This document shows, piece after piece, positions 50,339 to 58,974 of a stretch of DNA of 64,000 nt. The DNA comes from CAZDKK01 sp964506245 (lineage in GTDB: Bacteria; Eisenbacteria; RBG-16-71-46; CAIMUX01; WJJG01): positions 17,098 through 81,097 of the forward strand of contig CAZDKK010000017.1 in NCBI GenBank assembly GCA_964506245.1. Reading direction: 5' to 3'. The notes under the pieces were generated by a model. It was not told where the DNA came from and did not search any database. It saw only the letters and a list, made by a program, of their open reading frames with translations. Each line of letters begins with the position of its first letter. Positions within the stretch are counted from its first letter, which is position 1. The position numbers and the translations under genes were made by a program.

Positions 50339-51184
50339 CTAGGTCGCGCGCTTCCGCGACTGCTCCTTCAAACGCCGGGTGAGCTCGTTGATGATCTCGT
50401 CCGCGGTCGTTTCGACCGGCTTGCTCGTGACGTCGATGACGGTGAACCCGCCTCGCTCGAACAGCCGCCGCGCATCGCGCAGCTCCACGCGCAGCTGCTC
50501 CGGGTCGGAGTAGATGGAGGCGCCCCCCGTCCCCATCCCGCCCTCGCGCTTGCGCCGGTGGACGAGCAATCGGTCCAGATCGATGTCGAGCCCGAACACG
50601 CGCCGCGGATCAACCTTGTAAAGCTCCTTGGGCGGTTCGATCCCCTGGACCAGCGGCATGTTGGCGACCTTCCAGCCCTGCACGGCGAGGAACATGCAGA
50701 GCGGCGTCTTGCCCACCCGCGAGACGCCCACCAGAACGATGTCCGCCTTGAGCAGATCCTGCGGGTTGCGCCCGTCATCGTGCTCCATCGAGAACTCGAT
50801 GGCCGACACGCGGTCGAAGTATCCCTGATGAAGCTGCCTGTACAGCCCCGGCTGCCCCACCGGCTGCACGCCGAGCACGCTGCTCAGATGGGTGAGCAGC
50901 TCTCCGACCAGATCGATCGTCGCCACGCGGCTCTGGCGCCCGAGGCGCATCAGCGTGTGACGGATCCGGACGTCGACCAGCGTGTGGACGATGAAGCCGC
51001 CGGTCCGCTCCGCCTGCTCGACGACACTCTTGACCTGCTCCACCGTCCGCACGTGGGGGATGTGGATGAGCGGGACATTCGCCTGCGGGAACTGCACGAG
51101 CACGGTGTGCACGAGCTGCTGGGCAGTCGCCCCCGAGGCCCCCGAGACAAGGTAGATCGGCGGTGGCTTCTGGGGCGACGGCAT
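50339..51184 (-). CDS. Pyruvate,phosphate dikinase / PEP synthase regulatory protein (kinase-pyrophosphorylase)
   Basis: 281 aa, ATG at 51184. DUF299/PSRP-family signatures: IYLVSGASGATAQQL at the N-terminus, the P-loop-like ILVGVSRVGKTPLCMFLA (about residues 152-170), and PLVQGIEPPKELYKVDPRRVFGLDID. Family members phosphorylate and dephosphorylate a Thr of PPDK or PEP synthase using ADP and phosphate, switching gluconeogenic flux. The C-terminal VIDVTSKPVETTADEII is typical. The target enzyme is not in the window. It is preceded by the flavin reductase-like gene after 21 nt and followed by the asparaginase-like gene. Confidence 0.88.
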   Translation of the reverse strand: MPSPQKPPPIYLVSGASGATAQQLVHTVLVQFPQANVPLIHIPHVRTVEQVKSVVEQAERTGGFIVHTLVDVRIRHTLMRLGRQSRVATIDLVGELLTHLSSVLGVQPVGQPGLYRQLHQGYFDRVSAIEFSMEHDDGRNPQDLLKADIVLVGVSRVGKTPLCMFLAVQGWKVANMPLVQGIEPPKELYKVDPRRVFGLDIDLDRLLVHRRKREGGMGTGGASIYSDPEQLRVELRDARRLFERGGFTVIDVTSKPVETTADEIINELTRRLKEQSRKRAT

Positions 51185-51205
51185 CCGTTCTCCTCCGTGG
51201 CAGCG

Positions 51206-51742
51206 TCAGGCCGGCGGCCGGCGGTACGACGGCTCGCCCGCGATCGCGACGATCTCACCGAAGTAGACCCGGTGATAGTCCTTCTGCGGGTAGTTGCGCT
51301 CGATCTCCGGCCGCAGGAACTGGCGCGGCACGAGATCGTCCCAGTAGATCTTGCGGCACTCGAGGATCAGCTCCGCCTGGTCGAACGCCGGCGCGGCCAC
51401 CCGGCTCGCAGCGATGGGGGTCAGCCCCGAGGCCGCGATCTTGTCGCCGTCGCGCCCGGAGCGCGTCCCCAGGAGCTGCAAGGCGGCGCGGTGCGCCTCG
51501 GGGAAGACGCACAGCGTGAAGGTGTCGAAGCGCTCCATGAATCCGTACGTGTGCCGGGTGGGGCGCACGACGACCTGGGCAAAGGGCAGGTTCCACATGA
51601 CACCCAGGCTGCCCCAGGCCACCGTCATGGCGTTGTACGCACCCGCCGCGAAGTCCCCCGCGGACAGGACGAGCCACTGGCGCGACCAGAGGTCGTGCGC
51701 CCCCACGCGCAGGTCAGCGAAATCGATCGGTTCCCGGGCCAC
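51206..51742 (-). CDS. Flavin reductase-like (FMN-binding split barrel) protein
   Basis: 178 aa, GTG start at 51742 with GGAGGG 5 nt before it. The split-barrel FMN-binding signature is seen in LVLSAGDFAAGAYNAMTVAWGSLGVMWNLPFAQVVVRPTRHT-like order: an N-x-M-T-V-x-W-G motif followed by a VVVRPTRHTYGFME segment. Members reduce or bind free flavin with NAD(P)H or serve as uncharacterised flavoproteins. Cytoplasmic. First of three same-strand genes; the preceding 100 nt before the RHH gene contain nothing recognisable. Confidence 0.8.
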   Translation of the reverse strand: MAREPIDFADLRVGAHDLWSRQWLVLSAGDFAAGAYNAMTVAWGSLGVMWNLPFAQVVVRPTRHTYGFMERFDTFTLCVFPEAHRAALQLLGTRSGRDGDKIAASGLTPIAASRVAAPAFDQAELILECRKIYWDDLVPRQFLRPEIERNYPQKDYHRVYFGEIVAIAGEPSYRRPPA

Positions 51743-51842
51743 GGTTCCCTCCAGCGGCTCCCCTGCTAACCAGCGGCAGCCGCGGTTGCGATCTTGATCC
51801 GGCCGGGATTGTAGGGGGCGCGTCCCGGGGGGCTCAAGCCGG

Positions 51843-52040
51843 CTAACTTCCCGGGTCCTCGCCCGCCTCGCCCGGCGGACCGGACCGCTCCCGCTTCAGC
51901 CGCCCCGCATCGAGGAGCGCCCGGCGCAGGAGGTATTCGATCTGCCCGTTCAGGCTGCGCAGGTCATCGTCGGCCCAGCGCCGCAAGGCCGCGACGACCT
52001 GCGGATCGATGCGCAGCAGGAACGGCTTGCGCTCCGACAT
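51843..52040 (-). CDS. Arc/MetJ-type ribbon-helix-helix protein
   Basis: 65 aa, ATG at 52040 with GAGGTCAGGG upstream. KPFLLRIDPQVVAALRRWADDDLRSLNGQIEYLLRRAL is a textbook ribbon-helix-helix: a beta strand, a helix and an NGQIEYLL second helix, with a basic/acidic tail. Such dimers bind short palindromes, often near their own promoter. It follows the SPFH gene by 9 nt and is doubtless co-transcribed; SPFH-RHH neighbours recur in many bacteria. The GTGATATCAC palindrome upstream of the SPFH gene (53028-53037) is a candidate operator. Confidence 0.82.
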   Translation of the reverse strand: MSERKPFLLRIDPQVVAALRRWADDDLRSLNGQIEYLLRRALLDAGRLKRERSGPPGEAGEDPGS

Positions 52041-52049
52041 CCCTGACCT

Positions 52050-52919
52050 CTAGTGATAGAGCGAACCTGCATTGATCACCGGATGCGGGTCCCGATCCCC
52101 GCACAGCACGACGAGCAGGTTGCTGACCATGGCCGCCTTGCGCTCCTCATCCAGATCGACCACCTTGTGCTGGGAGAGCTGCTCCAGGGCCATCTGCACC
52201 ATCCCCACCGCTCCCTCGACAATCTTTTGCCGCGCTGCAATGATCGCCGCCGCCTGCTGGCGCTGCAGCATGGCGCTGGCGATCTCGGGCGCGTAGGCCA
52301 GGTGGCTGATACGGGCCTCGATGACCTCGACGCCGGCCTTGTCGAGCCGATCCTGGATCTCCTTCTTCAGGTGGTCGGCGATCTCGCTCGTGTGGCTCCG
52401 CAGGGAGACCTCGTGATCGACGTGTGCGTCGTACGGGTAGGAGGTTGCCAGGTTGCGCACGGCCGATTCGCTCTGCACCTCGACGAAGTTGACGTAGTCG
52501 TCCACCTCAAAGACGGCCTCGGCCGTGTCGACGACCTTCCAGACCACGACCGCTGCGATCTCGATCGGGTTGCCGTCGCGGTCGTTCACCTTGAGCTTGC
52601 CGCTCTCGAAGTTCCTCACGCGCTGCGATACCCGCTTGCGGGTGGTGAAGGGATTGACCCAGCGCAGCCCGGGCTGCCTGGCCGTGCCGACATACTTGCC
52701 GAAGAGCTGGACGACGCGGCCCTCGTTCGGGTTCACGACGAACAGGCCGCCCATCAGGATGGGGCACACGATCAGGAGCAGCAGTCCGAGGATGAGCAGC
52801 GGGACGTTCTTGGCTCCTATGGACACCGCAAACAGCACCACGCCGATCGCCATGGCGATGATGAGCAGGAACAGCATGCCGTAGCCCGAAGGCGTGTGGA
52901 TCTCCTTCTCCTTGATCAT
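52050..52919 (-). CDS. SPFH (band 7/stomatin-prohibitin-flotillin) domain protein
   Basis: 289 aa. Two adjacent hydrophobic segments (about 12-33 and 38-60) form a membrane hairpin, followed by the SPFH domain: VVNPNEGRVVQLFGKYVGT, ARQPGLRWVNPF, KVNDRDGNPIEIAAVVVWKVVDTA. The C-terminal helical part (HLKKEIQDRLDKAGVEVIEARISHL, AAAIIAARQKIVEG) supports ring or cage assembly. These proteins organise membrane microdomains and control proteases or stress responses. Operonic with the RHH gene. The start is set by GGGGGGAG upstream. Confidence 0.88.
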   Translation of the reverse strand: MIKEKEIHTPSGYGMLFLLIIAMAIGVVLFAVSIGAKNVPLLILGLLLLIVCPILMGGLFVVNPNEGRVVQLFGKYVGTARQPGLRWVNPFTTRKRVSQRVRNFESGKLKVNDRDGNPIEIAAVVVWKVVDTAEAVFEVDDYVNFVEVQSESAVRNLATSYPYDAHVDHEVSLRSHTSEIADHLKKEIQDRLDKAGVEVIEARISHLAYAPEIASAMLQRQQAAAIIAARQKIVEGAVGMVQMALEQLSQHKVVDLDEERKAAMVSNLLVVLCGDRDPHPVINAGSLYH

Positions 52920-53027
52920 GGAAGTCTCCCCCCCTGTGCCGCGCGCTGCGCGGACCGCGATGGTCGCGAGGAGCGCACCCGCGAAGAGCCAACCTCCCTG
53001 CCCCGGCCCCCCCGGGTACCCGCCTCA

Positions 53028-53037
53028 GTGATATCAC
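53028..53037. promoter_or_regulatory. Palindromic site upstream of SPFH-RHH genes
   Basis: GTGATATCAC is a perfect 10-bp palindrome in a short AT-rich island about 110 nt before the SPFH start; GATAT recurs at 53041-53045 and TTATC at 53053-53057. On the minus strand the island offers -10-like TATCAT. It is a plausible operator for the RHH protein. Confidence 0.45.
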
Positions 53038-53063
53038 TATGATATGAGATTGTTATCGGCAGC

Positions 53064-53852
53064 TCAAGGGAGTTCGTGAGGGGGTCGCGAGAGCTGGTCG
53101 ACCCATGCCCGCATGCGGCGGAAGTGCGATCCTTCCCAGTAGATACGCCCGCAGCTGGTGCAGCGATAGAACGCCTCGTAGCAGCGGCGGGTCAGGGGGG
53201 CCAGCTCCGCTTCGACCTCCGCCTTCAGGACCGGGACAATGTCGCCGTTGCACGCCGTGCAGCGCGAGAAAGGCCGCACCCGCCGCCACAGGTCGAAGCG
53301 CTTCAGGACCTCGCCCACCTGCTCTGCGGCGACGGTCGATCGCACCCAGTAGCCGTGTGTCACCGCCGAGTGCTTCAGCATGGCCCGGTCACGGGTCAGG
53401 ATGATGCGGTGTTCGCGCACCGAGATGCGGATGATCTCGAGATCTTCGAAGTCCCGGCGATAGAGGACGTCGAAGCCCAGCATCCGCAGCCGCCGGGCGA
53501 GCTTCCCCAGGTGGCAGTCGGCCACGAAGGCGGGTTCGCGCAAGGGGCGCTCTCGCAGGCGGATGATCGGCGTGATGTCGAGGCCCTCGAAAACCGGATA
53601 GACCGCAACACGGTCGCCCGGCGCAAGGGAGTGGTCGAACCCCACGGAAACCCCATGGACGAGGATGAGGTCGACCTCGGGATGAGGGATGCCGAGCGCC
53701 TCGACGGCATCCTTGACCGACGGGCGACCGTTGAAGGCGTAGGCAATGTCCCGCTGGCGCTGGTCCCGCGGGAGGAAATCGTTCAGCTCCGCGTAGAAGC
53801 GGAAGATCGCGGTCCTGGGCGTGCCGGCGCGGTGTGGGGAATCGTCCTTCAT
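53064..53852 (-). CDS. ThiS-like / Mut7-C RNase domain fusion protein
   Basis: 262 aa, ATG at 53852. Residues of about 12-95 are a ubiquitin-like (ThiS/MoaD-type) fold (AIFRFYAELNDFL, PSVKDAVEALGIPHPEVDLILVHG, LAPGDRVAVYPVFEG). Residues of about 108-190 are a PIN-like Mut7-C domain with the acidic motifs FVADCHLGKLARRLRMLGFD, DLEIIRIS and ILTRDRAML. The end is a zinc ribbon (CTAC about residue 213 and CTSC about 239). This ubiquitin-Mut7-C-zinc-ribbon order is a known but functionally unresolved family thought to be RNase-like. Minus-strand neighbour of STAS gene, 75 nt apart. Confidence 0.85.
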   Translation of the reverse strand: MKDDSPHRAGTPRTAIFRFYAELNDFLPRDQRQRDIAYAFNGRPSVKDAVEALGIPHPEVDLILVHGVSVGFDHSLAPGDRVAVYPVFEGLDITPIIRLRERPLREPAFVADCHLGKLARRLRMLGFDVLYRRDFEDLEIIRISVREHRIILTRDRAMLKHSAVTHGYWVRSTVAAEQVGEVLKRFDLWRRVRPFSRCTACNGDIVPVLKAEVEAELAPLTRRCYEAFYRCTSCGRIYWEGSHFRRMRAWVDQLSRPPHELP

Positions 53853-53927
53853 GCTCCCCGATCCCGGGCTCTTGCTGGCGCGTTCGCCCTACCGCCTCGG
53901 GGGGCCGCCCGGCGCAGCCATCGGCTC

Positions 53928-54290
53928 CTATCGCCCGTCGACGTCACCCGGGGTGTGTTTGCCCGCCAACGCCTCCTCAACCGTCTCGTAGGTCTCAAAG
54001 ACCATGGCGAGCTTGGTGATCAGAAACAGGTTGTCGATCTTCTTGGTCGTGCGCGCCACGCGGAACCAGCCCTGACGATTCGTGCAGCTCACGTGTCCGC
54101 GCACCAGCGCCGAGAGCCCCATACTGCTCATCATGGTGATGTCACCCAGATCCACGACGATCTTCGGCACACCTGTCGTGACGATCTCCTGGATCGTCTC
54201 AGTGAGCTCGTCCGTCTCTTTCCCGCCCCTCAGATCCTTCTGAGGGGTCAGAAGATGGACGTCGCCCACCTGGCGTTTCTTCAGCGTCAT
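53928..54290 (-). CDS. STAS-domain anti-sigma factor antagonist-like protein
   Basis: 120 aa, ATG at 54290. A single STAS domain (MTLKKRQVGDVHLLTPQKDL, then KIVVDLGDITMMSSMGLSAL). Ser56 aligns with the phosphorylatable Ser of SpoIIAA/RsbV, although the usual preceding Asp is Ser. Such proteins bind anti-sigma kinases when unphosphorylated and so release a sigma factor. No kinase or sigma factor gene is adjacent, so the partner must be elsewhere. The 183 nt up to the permease stop codon contain its promoter but no clear motif. Confidence 0.82.
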   Translation of the reverse strand: MTLKKRQVGDVHLLTPQKDLRGGKETDELTETIQEIVTTGVPKIVVDLGDITMMSSMGLSALVRGHVSCTNRQGWFRVARTTKKIDNLFLITKLAMVFETYETVEEALAGKHTPGDVDGR

Positions 54291-54473
54291 GGGCCCCTCC
54301 TCTCTGACCTCCGTGCATCGCCCAGCGGCGACCGGTTGTGCTCAGACTGGAGCGTACCTCTCGATCGCGGAGGATACCACGACCAGCGGCTCCGTCTCCA
54401 CGCGCTTGAGCTTCCCTGGTGTACGCGGCGGGCCCCGAAGTCGCGCTCGCGCTCGATGAGGCGCCTCAGAACC

Positions 54474-56294
54474 TCAGATTCCTCCCGCTCGCCACCACTT
54501 GCACGCCATCTGCGGGCGCGCCGCGGCCTCCAGGACCCGGAACTGCCCCGCCGCCACCTGGTATGCCCCCCAGAGCAGAAGCAGGCTGACAGCCCACAGG
54601 ATCACCGCCCCCGCAGGGATCGCGGCGCGCACACCGCGGACCGCTATCGCCAGCAGGCTCGCGTGAACGGAGAGGTCCCACAGCCCGGCGATTCCCCCGC
54701 CGAAGTAGAGGAGCTGCGGGACCACCGTCACGAGGATCATGCCCCAGACGACTCTCTTGTAGGCCCCTTCCCCCGACCGCTGGCGCAGCCAGCGCAGGGC
54801 CAAGGCCAGCAGGAGCAAGTACGGCACGCCCACACCGGCGAGCGCGACGGCCGCCGATGGCGCGTGGCCCCGTGGCTTCCACGTCGGGTGATCTGCCTGG
54901 AGACGCAATTCCCCCTGAGCCGGCACGACGCGCCCGCCCCCGTCCAGCGCGAGGTACCCGGCCCGAATCACGTCGGGCGGCAGCGCCCGCCCGTACTCGG
55001 CATCCATCGCGCGGCTGATCTGCAGGGCCACGAAGTCGATCGAGCTGCCCGGGGGGGCGGTGTAGGGCTTGTAGAGGACGATCGGCAGCCCGGGGAACAC
55101 GGTGAGGGTCTTCGGAGGATGCGATTCTCCCCATGGCGCGGTCACGTCCGCCGGCCGGCCATTCCACGCGATCTCGAAGCGATCGAGCGGCACTTTCAGG
55201 TCATACAGTCCCTGGTCATCGGCCGCGTACACGATGGATTCACTGGGCTCGACCAGGTTCGCGGCGGTGAGTCTTCCAGCTCCGTAGCCCGCCATGAAGA
55301 TGATGAGCCCCGGCAGGGCCATCACGGGGAAGATGGCCGCGCGCCGAATGGGCACGGCGTCGAGCAGGGGCAACCGGCGCACAGCCGGCAGCGCGGCCAC
55401 CACCAGGATGTAGGTCGTCATGAGGCCGAAGACCAAGCCGCTATAGCCGCCGCTTTCCCCGCGATCCAGACACCCCGAGCAGATCCAACCGTACAGCGCG
55501 ACCGGGAGGAGCAGCACCCACGGCAGGCCTCGGCCGAACAGCGACAGCCAGATCGTGCGCAACACGAAGCCACGCCGGGCCGGACTCGATTGCGGGCTGC
55601 GGCGTGCGTCCGCATGTTCGAGCGCGGGTGCCGCGGGCCGGCGCGGGACCTCGCTCAGTGCCGCGGGCACGCGTCGCACCTGCAGCCGCGCTAGCCCGGC
55701 CGCGGCCACCAGCGGGACGCAGGCCAGCGCGAGCGATGTCCGCGCTGTGAACCAGGATCCAACCAATCCGCCGAGCAGCAGGGTCAGGCTCAGGCCCAGG
55801 TAGCCCCAGGAAAAACCGATGCGCACCCGATCCAGCCGCATCCCGCTGATGGCGACCGCGATGAGCCCGAACCAAGCAAGCACGTGAGGCAGCAATCGCA
55901 GCGTCTGCACCGGTGCCGGCGCTCCGCCGCGCACCCACGCCTGCAGCAGCGCCCCGGTCGTGTCGACGAGCACGACCAAGACGGCCAGCCCCGCCCCCGC
56001 AGCCAGGTGGGTCAGCAGGTGCGCGCCCCACAGGGTGCGTCCCGCGATCGGCAGGCCGAGGTCCATGGGCGTCGCGCGCCGAGTCAGGCCGATCACGAGC
56101 TGGTAGAAGGCCAGGGGCACCCACAGCATGAGCAAGGCGAGCCGCACGGCGCCCTCAGTGACCACCGCCCCTTCCCCGACGTGGGTGGCGGCCCCGCGTC
56201 CGATGGTCCCGAGCTGCGCGAAGGCCAAGGCCAGGAGCAGCGCCCCCCACGTCGGGCGCAGGGCTGCGTCGCGCCGCATCAGCGATCCGATCAT
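54474..56294 (-). CDS. ABC transporter permease-like membrane protein
   Basis: 606 aa; ATG at 56294 overlaps the preceding ATPase stop (ATGA). About twelve hydrophobic segments: seven in the first half, two near 310-350, and four in the last 140 residues. A roughly 110-residue extracytoplasmic region lies between about 360 and 475 (EPSESIVYAADDQGLYDLKVPL, LYKPYTAPPGSSIDFVALQIS). No classic permease motif is recognisable, but position as last gene after two ATPase genes in a GntR-controlled operon marks it as the membrane partner, as in YtrABCDEF/BceB-like exporters. One permease may serve both ATPases as a heterodimer. Substrate unknown. Confidence 0.75.
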   Translation of the reverse strand: MIGSLMRRDAALRPTWGALLLALAFAQLGTIGRGAATHVGEGAVVTEGAVRLALLMLWVPLAFYQLVIGLTRRATPMDLGLPIAGRTLWGAHLLTHLAAGAGLAVLVVLVDTTGALLQAWVRGGAPAPVQTLRLLPHVLAWFGLIAVAISGMRLDRVRIGFSWGYLGLSLTLLLGGLVGSWFTARTSLALACVPLVAAAGLARLQVRRVPAALSEVPRRPAAPALEHADARRSPQSSPARRGFVLRTIWLSLFGRGLPWVLLLPVALYGWICSGCLDRGESGGYSGLVFGLMTTYILVVAALPAVRRLPLLDAVPIRRAAIFPVMALPGLIIFMAGYGAGRLTAANLVEPSESIVYAADDQGLYDLKVPLDRFEIAWNGRPADVTAPWGESHPPKTLTVFPGLPIVLYKPYTAPPGSSIDFVALQISRAMDAEYGRALPPDVIRAGYLALDGGGRVVPAQGELRLQADHPTWKPRGHAPSAAVALAGVGVPYLLLLALALRWLRQRSGEGAYKRVVWGMILVTVVPQLLYFGGGIAGLWDLSVHASLLAIAVRGVRAAIPAGAVILWAVSLLLLWGAYQVAAGQFRVLEAAARPQMACKWWRAGGI

Positions 56295-57214
56295 GGTTGG
56301 CCTCCCAAGAGCTCGACAAACATCTCCTCGAGCTCGACGCTGCGGGCCTGTACCGCTGACACCCCGAGTTCCTCCGCGACGGAGCGCCGCGCGCGCTCGG
56401 GGGGAAGCGCGAACACCGCGCGGAGGGCATCGCCCCGCCGGTGCAGCGCCAGGCAGCCGGACAGGGTCGCCACGCGCGCCGCCGCTGCGTCTCCGGTGCC
56501 GGGGACGAGCACCAACGCGTGTTTCTCGCGCAGCTCGTCCAGCGGCTCATCGATCAGGACGCGCCCCTCGTGGAGGATCACCACGCGCTCGGCCAGTCGC
56601 TCGACGTCGGCCATGTAGTGCGACGAGAAGAGGATCGTCGCCCCGGCCTCGTTGAGGAGGCGAATCGCCGTCTCGAGGAACTCGCGCCGCACGATGGGAT
56701 CGAGTCCACCGGCTGGCTCGTCCAGGACGAGCAGCTCCGGTCGATGGGCGACCGCGCACATGAGCGCGACCTGCCTGGCCTGCCCCTTGCTGAGGTCCCC
56801 AATGCGCGCCGCGGGGTCGAGGGCGAATTGCCGCCTGAGCCGCCGGGCCTCTTCCTCGTCCCAGGTCGGGTAGAAGAAGCGATGGAACGCGCACACCTCG
56901 GCGATGCGCAGAAACGGCTGCAGAATCTGATCCTCGGAAACGTAGCCGACGCGCCGCTTGACCTCGACCGGATCGTGGCGCGGGTCGAGCCCGAGGACCC
57001 GCACGCTGCCCTGGTGCGGGGCGATCAGCCCCAGCGCGATGCGCAGCAGGGTCGTCTTGCCGGCGCCGTTGCGACCCAACAGGCCGACGACCTGGCCCCG
57101 CATGATGGCGAAGGAGACGCCGTGCAGGACGTCCTCGCCGGGCTTGTACGCCCGGTGGATGCCATCGAACGCGACAGCATGCATCGTGATACTCGCGGGG
57201 TGCAGCGGGTTCAA
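56291..57214 (-). CDS. ABC transporter ATP-binding protein
   Basis: 307 aa. TTG start at 57214 overlaps the preceding stop by 4 nt (TTGA) and has GGGAGG 6 nt upstream; an ATG at 57184 is the alternative. Walker A GRNGAGKTTLL (about residue 47), signature LSKGQARQVAL, Walker B LLVLDEPAGGLDP and the switch His in LFSSHYM are all intact. The C-terminal 75 residues form an ABC-2-type accessory domain ending VELEEMFVELLGG. Closely similar to the ATPase gene just upstream, so the pair arose by tandem duplication and may form a heterodimer. Confidence 0.9.
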   Translation of the reverse strand: MNPLHPASITMHAVAFDGIHRAYKPGEDVLHGVSFAIMRGQVVGLLGRNGAGKTTLLRIALGLIAPHQGSVRVLGLDPRHDPVEVKRRVGYVSEDQILQPFLRIAEVCAFHRFFYPTWDEEEARRLRRQFALDPAARIGDLSKGQARQVALMCAVAHRPELLVLDEPAGGLDPIVRREFLETAIRLLNEAGATILFSSHYMADVERLAERVVILHEGRVLIDEPLDELREKHALVLVPGTGDAAAARVATLSGCLALHRRGDALRAVFALPPERARRSVAEELGVSAVQARSVELEEMFVELLGGQP

Positions 57215-58104
57215 GCCAGACCTCCCACTAGCTCGACAAACATCTCCTCCAGGTTCACGCTCCGGCAGAGGCTGTCGGGCACTCCTAGCTCGCGCTCAAT
57301 CAACGCGCACGACTCCCGCGGCGCCAGTCGGAATACTGCGTGCAACGCGTCGGTGCGCTCGCGCACGCTCAGACAGCCCGGCAAGTGGCGCAGGCGCCGC
57401 TGGTCCGCCCGGGGACTGCGCGGCACGAGGGCCAGCGAGAAGGCCTCGCGCAGCTCGTCGAGCTCGCTGTCGACCTGGATCCGGCCATCGTGCAGCAGCA
57501 GCACGCGCCCGGCGACACGCTCGACATCGGTCATGTGATGAGAGGAGAAGAGAATCGCGGAACCGGTCTCGTTGAGCAGGTGAATCGACGTCTCCAGGAA
57601 CTCGCGGCGGGCCACCGGATCGAGTCCCCCGGCCGGCTCATCGAGGAGGAGGAGCTCCGGCTTGTGACTCACCGCACAGAGCAGCGCCACCTGCCGGGCC
57701 TGGCCCTTGCTCAACCCGGAGATTCTGCGCCGCAGCGGGAGGTCGAAGCGGCGCAGGAGCTCTGTCGCCTGGGACTCGTCCCAGCCCGGTATGAGCTCGC
57801 GGTGCACGGCGATCACGTCCGCCACGCGGAGGTGATCGGGCAGGATCTGGTTTTCCGACACGTATCCGATTCGTTGCCGGACCGCAACCGGCTCCTTGCG
57901 GGGGTCGAGCCCGAAGATGCGCACGGTTCCGCGCTGCGGATCGATCATCCCCATCGCAACCTGAAGCAGGGTGGTCTTGCCGGCCCCGTTTCTGCCGAGC
58001 AACCCCACGACCTCGCCCGCCCCGATGGAGAGGTCCACGCCCGCGAGGACGTCCACGCCGTGCTGATACGCCTGGCGGACGTCGCTGAGCTCGAGGACGC
58101 TCAC
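57211..58104 (-). CDS. ABC transporter ATP-binding protein
   Basis: 297 aa, GTG start at 58104 overlapping the GntR stop (GTGA). Walker A GRNGAGKTTLLQ (about residue 36), LSKGQARQVALLC, LLLLDEPAGGLDP and FSSHHMTDVER are intact. The C-terminal accessory domain ends VNLEEMFVELVGG, matching its downstream paralogue. Cytoplasmic energy-coupling subunit of the exporter whose permease is encoded two genes further on. Four-nucleotide overlaps link the regulator, both ATPases and permease, indicating strict stoichiometric translation. Confidence 0.9.
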   Translation of the reverse strand: MSVLELSDVRQAYQHGVDVLAGVDLSIGAGEVVGLLGRNGAGKTTLLQVAMGMIDPQRGTVRIFGLDPRKEPVAVRQRIGYVSENQILPDHLRVADVIAVHRELIPGWDESQATELLRRFDLPLRRRISGLSKGQARQVALLCAVSHKPELLLLDEPAGGLDPVARREFLETSIHLLNETGSAILFSSHHMTDVERVAGRVLLLHDGRIQVDSELDELREAFSLALVPRSPRADQRRLRHLPGCLSVRERTDALHAVFRLAPRESCALIERELGVPDSLCRSVNLEEMFVELVGGLA

Positions 58105-58514
58105 GGTTCACTCCCTTCGTCGCCGGGTCCCACGCCGTCCTGATCCTCCGATAGCATCTCATCCAGGATTCGCACTGCTTCCGTCCTCTCGATGCCGAGC
58201 TGGCGCACGACACGCACGGCCGGGGAGAGGCTCTCGCGAAGCTGATCGAGCTGTCGCGTGCGGGTCACATCACCCGCAACCATTCTGACGACCAACGGCC
58301 GCCCGGGCCGCCGCTCGATGACCTGATCGCGCTCCAGGTAGCTGTAGGCCTTGCTGATCGTCATGGGATTGATCCCCAGCTCGGCGGAGAGGGCGCGCGT
58401 CGAGGGCAGTTCAGCACCGGGTTCCAGCAACCCGCTGGCGATGTGGAACTTGATCTGGTCCATGAGCTGCCGGTACACGGGCACCCCGCTGTGCAGGTCG
58501 ACGACGATCAGCAT
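58101..58514 (-). CDS. GntR-family (YtrA-type) transcriptional regulator
   Basis: 137 aa, ATG at 58514. Winged helix-turn-helix in residues of about 10-78: VPVYRQLMDQIKFHIASG, LPSTRALSAELGINPMTISKAYSYLERDQVIERRPG. The short C-terminal part (about 50 residues, helical) is characteristic of the YtrA subfamily, which lacks a large ligand domain and usually represses a linked ABC-transporter operon until cell-envelope stress or another signal. Directly upstream of two ATPase genes and a permease. The likely operator is the GTGTAT/ATACAC palindrome at 59011-59032. Confidence 0.9.
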   Translation of the reverse strand: MLIVVDLHSGVPVYRQLMDQIKFHIASGLLEPGAELPSTRALSAELGINPMTISKAYSYLERDQVIERRPGRPLVVRMVAGDVTRTRQLDQLRESLSPAVRVVRQLGIERTEAVRILDEMLSEDQDGVGPGDEGSEP

Positions 58515-58571
58515 CTCCGGGGTCCTTTCTCTTGGGGGGTCATCATCCCTGGCGACCCCATGGTGGACGAT

Positions 58572-58916
58572 TCAAATCCCTCGCCCCGGCAGGACCAACT
58601 CGGCCAGCCTCCGGAGCACCACGTGCCGAACGACGCCAGCAGCCTTCCAGAGAACGTCCGTGCCGCCCGCAGGTCGCGCCCCCACTCGTTCCACCTTCCC
58701 GCGCGATTCGACGCGATCGATGCCGACGTCCACATGCAGGCTCGCCGGTTGGCAATCGATCGTGAAGGCGCACTCGATCCGCAGGCCCAGTGCCCGGACC
58801 GCGAAGGAGCCGCCCGCCGTGTGCGCCATGCTCTGGTCATATGCCGCGGCCTCGGCCGGCCACAGCAGCATCGCCGCCAAGAGCAACGCGCTCAGCACTA
58901 CCATCAGCCGCATCAT
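58572..58916 (-). CDS. Small exported protein of unknown function
   Basis: 114 aa from the double ATG at 58916 (GGAGGGAGAG upstream). A clear signal peptide (MMRLMVVLSALLLAAMLLWPAEAAA) precedes a 90-residue mature part with one Cys pair (ECAFTIDC), predicted beta-rich. Not recognised. It is the first gene after the palindrome-marked promoter and lies 57 nt before the GntR gene, so is probably part of the same regulated transcript. It could be the substrate, an immunity factor or a sensor for the ABC system; this is inference only. Confidence 0.6.
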   Translation of the reverse strand: MMRLMVVLSALLLAAMLLWPAEAAAYDQSMAHTAGGSFAVRALGLRIECAFTIDCQPASLHVDVGIDRVESRGKVERVGARPAGGTDVLWKAAGVVRHVVLRRLAELVLPGRGI

Positions 58917-58974
58917 CTCTCCCTCCTCTGCTCGTCTCTGCCGAGCTCTACGCTCACCATTGTGCATTGGTTGC

